Positions 61,686 through 64,000 of a DNA stretch of 64,000 nt are shown piece after piece. Location: the NCBI GenBank assembly GCA_947494145.1, contig CANLTZ010000005.1, positions 1 to 64,000 on the forward strand. Direction: 5' to 3'. The position numbers and the translations under genes were made by a program. Every line of letters starts with the position of its first letter. Within the stretch, counting starts at the first letter, position 1. Source of the DNA: an uncultured Jannaschia sp. GTDB lineage: Bacteria > Pseudomonadota > Alphaproteobacteria > Rhodobacterales > Rhodobacteraceae. Below the pieces are notes generated by a model. The model saw only the letters and a list, made by a program, of their open reading frames with translations, did not search any database and was not told the DNA's origin.

Positions 61686-61853
61686 ATGAAGACCGCCAAG
61701 ACCGTTCTCGCCGCCGCCGTCCTGATGACCGCGCCGGGCCTGGCCATGGCCTATGAGTGCAATTGGTCCAAAGAACAGACCGCGCAGATCAGTTGTGCCC
61801 CCGGTACAGCCTTCGACGATGCCAGCGGGACCTGCGTCACCGTCACCGGCTGA
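61686..61853 (+). CDS. Small secreted protein, 55 residues
   Basis: 55 residues from the ATG at 61686, with GAGGAG seven bases upstream. A signal peptide ends near GLAMA. The mature part of about 33 residues has three cysteines: YECNWSKEQTAQISCAPG and TCVTVTG, with GTAFDDASGTC resembling the end of chitin-binding (CBM14) domains. Comparable short proteins are sometimes misnamed adenylosuccinate lyase in databases because of neighbouring purB; it has no such activity. A terminator follows. Confidence 0.75.
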   Translation: MKTAKTVLAAAVLMTAPGLAMAYECNWSKEQTAQISCAPGTAFDDASGTCVTVTG

Positions 61854-61870
61854 CATACGACACGACCCTG

Positions 61871-61910
61871 AAAGGTCTCGGTTGTTCCCTCGGCCGGGGC
61901 CTTTCTTTAT
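61871..61910 (+). terminator. Terminator after the small secreted protein gene
   Basis: An 11-bp stem with two G-U pairs (AAAGGTCTCGG / CCGGGGCCTTT), a 12-base loop and a following TTTCTTTAT. It also lies just past the guaD stop on the other strand. Confidence 0.75.
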
Positions 61911-61940
61911 GTGCCGACCGCTTCATGTGCCGACCGCTTC
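61909..61940. repeat. 16-bp tandem duplication at the guaD stop codon
   Basis: ATGTGCCGACCGCTTC occurs twice in direct succession (61909-61924 and 61925-61940). It spans the end of guaD; the guaD stop is at 61923-61925, at the join. Confidence 0.9.
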
Positions 61941-63206
61941 GCCCGCCACATAGACGGCGCGCACGGCCCGATCGTCGCCCATCATGATCGTCGGGAAGAC
62001 CGCTTCCCAGATGTCGCCTGCGCGATTGCTGCGTTGTGCGATGGCGGGGGTTGAGGCCAAATCGAGCACCACCAGGTCCGCGGCGGACCCTTCGGCCAGC
62101 GTGCCGACCTCGTTCACCGCATGAAGCACCCGGGCCGACCCTTCCGTGGCCAGCCACAAAAGCTGCGCCGGGTGCAGGGCCCGCCCGCGCAATTGCGCGA
62201 TCTCGTAGGCCGCAGCCATGGTGCGCAGCATCGAAAAGCTGGACCCGCCGCCGGTATCCGTGGCCAGACCCACGCGGTGGGTCGCTGCCAACCCGATGTC
62301 GAACAGACCTGACCCGATGAAGGTGTTGGATGTCGGGCAATGGACCAGCCCTGCCCCAACTTCGCGCAAGCGGTCGATTTCACGCGGCTCCAGATGGATG
62401 GCGTGACCGTAGAGCCCGCGTTCACCCAGCAGATTATGGGCCTCATATGTGTCGAGGTAGTCGCGCGCACTCGGGAAGAGCGCGCGCACCCAGGCGATCT
62501 CATCGACCTGTTCGCTCAGATGGGTCTGCATCAGGCAATCGGGATGGGCCGCCCAAAGAGCGCCCAGGGCCTCAAGCTGCGCAGGCGTTGATGTGGGCGA
62601 AAAGCGCGGTGTGATCACATAGGAGGCCCGCCCCACCCCATGCCAATTGGCCAGCAGTGCCGCGCTGTCGTCATGGGCCGATTGTACCGTGTCGCGCAGA
62701 TCGTCAGGTGCGTTGCGATCCATGCAGGTTTTGCCCGCCCAGACAGCCATGCCCCTGGCCTTCGCCGCGGTGAAGATCGCGTCCACGCTGGCGGGATGGA
62801 TCGTGCAATAGCTGCACAGGGACGTGGTGCCGTTGGCCAGTGCCAAATCCAGCGCACGTTCTGCGATTTCAGTGGCATAGGTGGTGTTCTTAAAGCGTGC
62901 TTCTTCGGGAAAAGTGTACGTGTTGAGCCAGTCGATCAGTCGTTTGCCCCAGCTCGCGATGATCGCCGTCTGAGGGTAGTGCATATGGGCATCGACAAAA
63001 CCCGGCAGGATCAGCGCATCGCTATGATCGACCTCCTCCGCCCCCGGAAAGCGGTCACGCAGGGTATCGACGGCGCCGCTGCCGACGATCCGGTCGCCCT
63101 GGATGGCGACGGCCCCGTGGGCATAGAACCGTGTGGCATCCGCCCAAGGCGTGCTGAAAGGATCGGCATGGAAGGCCAGAACCTGGCCTTTGATCAGCGT
63201 GGTCAT
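61923..63206 (-). CDS. guaD: Guanine deaminase
   Basis: 427 residues from the ATG at 63206. It is an amidohydrolase with the metal-binding FVDAHMHYPQTAIIASWG, later histidines in LMQTHLSEQVDEI and YGHAIHLEPREI, and the catalytic aspartate in GLATDTGGGSSFSML. It converts guanine to xanthine. The gene is divergent from mgtE. A 16-bp duplication lies at its stop codon but does not alter the reading frame. Confidence 0.93.
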   Translation of the reverse strand: MTTLIKGQVLAFHADPFSTPWADATRFYAHGAVAIQGDRIVGSGAVDTLRDRFPGAEEVDHSDALILPGFVDAHMHYPQTAIIASWGKRLIDWLNTYTFPEEARFKNTTYATEIAERALDLALANGTTSLCSYCTIHPASVDAIFTAAKARGMAVWAGKTCMDRNAPDDLRDTVQSAHDDSAALLANWHGVGRASYVITPRFSPTSTPAQLEALGALWAAHPDCLMQTHLSEQVDEIAWVRALFPSARDYLDTYEAHNLLGERGLYGHAIHLEPREIDRLREVGAGLVHCPTSNTFIGSGLFDIGLAATHRVGLATDTGGGSSFSMLRTMAAAYEIAQLRGRALHPAQLLWLATEGSARVLHAVNEVGTLAEGSAADLVVLDLASTPAIAQRSNRAGDIWEAVFPTIMMGDDRAVRAVYVAGEAVGT

Positions 63207-63292
63207 GCCCTGGCCTAACCCGAGCCTGAATTCACCGCTACCCCTCGCCCCCAAGCCGCGCTATCCCGACCAAGACCCTAGGGAGCGCCGCA

Positions 63293-64000
63293 ATGACCGA
63301 TCCCCAGCCTGACGGCGAGTTCGTCACTGTCCCCAAAGACGAAATCGATGGCGATTTCGAGTTGGATGAAGCGCGCCTGCGCGCCATTCGGGATGCGCTA
63401 GAGACCCGCGACCGCACCACGCTGGATGACCAGTTGGGCGTGCTTCACGGCGCCGACATTGCCGACCTTCTTGAACAAATCAGCGTGGCTGAGCGCTTCG
63501 CCCTGATCGAGCTTTGGTCGGGCAGCATCGACGGTGAAATCCTGTCGGAACTGGACGAGGCCGTCCGCGAAGAAATCCTAGAGGCCCTGCCCGCTGAAGA
63601 CGTGGCCGAAGCGGTGCGTGAACTCGATACCGACGACGTCGTCGACCTGATCGAGAACCTGGAAGACGAAGACCAAGCCGATGCCATCATGGAAGCGCTC
63701 GACGACGTGGACCGCGTCGCCGTGGCCCAAGCACTGACCTTCCCGGAACACTCCGCCGGGCGCCTGATGCAGCGCGAGGTCGTGATGGCGCCGTCCTATT
63801 GGACAGTGGGTCAAGCCATTGATTTCATGCGCGCCTCAGATGATCTGCCGCAGCAATTCTACCATGTCATTCTCGTCGATCCCCGGACCCGGCCTGTGGG
63901 CCACGTGACGCTGGGCCGGATCCTGTCCCACCCGCGAGAGACACCCTTGGCCGATCTGCTGGAAGAAAGCTTCCGCACGTTCGAGGCCACCGATGGTGAA
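63293..64000 (+). CDS. mgtE: Magnesium transporter MgtE (5' part)
   Basis: The first 236 codons are present; the gene runs off the right edge. The start at 63293 has GGGAG upstream. The N-terminal MgtE domain (about 40-140) has LHGADIADLLEQISVAERFA, LIELWSGSIDGEILSELDEA and VVDLIENLEDEDQADAIM, and the first CBS domain begins near 160 (LMQREVVMAPSYWTVGQAID). The membrane channel is outside the window. The cytosolic part senses magnesium and closes the channel at high levels. Confidence 0.93.
   Translation, partial: MTDPQPDGEFVTVPKDEIDGDFELDEARLRAIRDALETRDRTTLDDQLGVLHGADIADLLEQISVAERFALIELWSGSIDGEILSELDEAVREEILEALPAEDVAEAVRELDTDDVVDLIENLEDEDQADAIMEALDDVDRVAVAQALTFPEHSAGRLMQREVVMAPSYWTVGQAIDFMRASDDLPQQFYHVILVDPRTRPVGHVTLGRILSHPRETPLADLLEESFRTFEATDGE

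Overview
The window is GC-rich, densely packed, bacterial chromosomal DNA. Gene content and order point to an alphaproteobacterium of the Rhodobacteraceae (Roseobacter group). The clues are a DUF4167 protein, the blocks lptF-lptG-lptD-surA-pdxA-rsmA, prfA-prmC and argS-SPOR-nagZ-scpA-scpB, an LdtR-like MarR regulator, a DUF6314 protein, and many ATGA start/stop overlaps. This is inferred from recognised families; no rRNA or tRNA gene was found to confirm it.

Layout. 1-5592 is the accessory end of an aerobic carbon monoxide dehydrogenase (cox) cluster on the minus strand: coxD, coxE, a DUF1203 gene, xdhC, a molybdopterin-binding protein and the first codons of coxS, which runs off the left edge. 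The coxD-coxE pair is split by an opposite-strand DUF4329 gene and a 109-bp inverted-repeat element. 5912-8743 encodes an ammonium-transporter domain fused to a poly-HAMP stalk and a chemoreceptor signalling domain, the most unusual protein here. 8852-14010 holds yceI, a PRC-barrel protein, rpsF-rpsR-rplI and a Tat-exported cyclic phosphodiesterase. 14129-19999 holds a PQQ sugar dehydrogenase, a flotillin/YqiJ pair, tig and the MarR regulator. 20132-24411 holds sdhE, an HTH protein, an aminotransferase, a three-EF-hand protein, a uracil-DNA glycosylase-like protein and an SseB-like protein. 24696-30889 holds a GSCFA protein, the 5-oxoprolinase genes pxpB-pxpC-pxpA, DUF2478, a TVP38 membrane protein and an AraC regulator.

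29585-32227 is the least ordinary stretch. It has an AT-rich spacer, a 41-codon basic ORF, an AT-richer hypothetical gene and an internally deleted ISNCY-type transposase. From 32253 on the content is mostly core: scpB-scpA-nagZ-SPOR-argS, dgt, erpA, a MATE pump, an AhpD-like protein, ndk, an ABC-F ATPase, MarC, an aspartic protease, holC-pepA, the lipopolysaccharide export and outer-membrane genes (lptF, lptG, lptD, surA), pdxA, rsmA, DUF4167, prmC-prfA, purB, an AlkD-like protein, guaD and the start of mgtE at the right edge.

How the genes work together. CoxD and CoxE mature the CO dehydrogenase active site, while XdhC and the molybdopterin-binding protein handle its cofactor. LptF/LptG pull lipopolysaccharide from the inner membrane, LptD inserts it in the outer membrane, and SurA chaperones outer-membrane proteins. 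PxpA, PxpB and PxpC together hydrolyse 5-oxoproline to glutamate. ScpA and ScpB complete the SMC condensin. PrmC methylates the release factor made by prfA. A second copy of the 109-bp element, about 95% identical and in opposite orientation, lies 51 kb away between rsmA and the DUF4167 gene.
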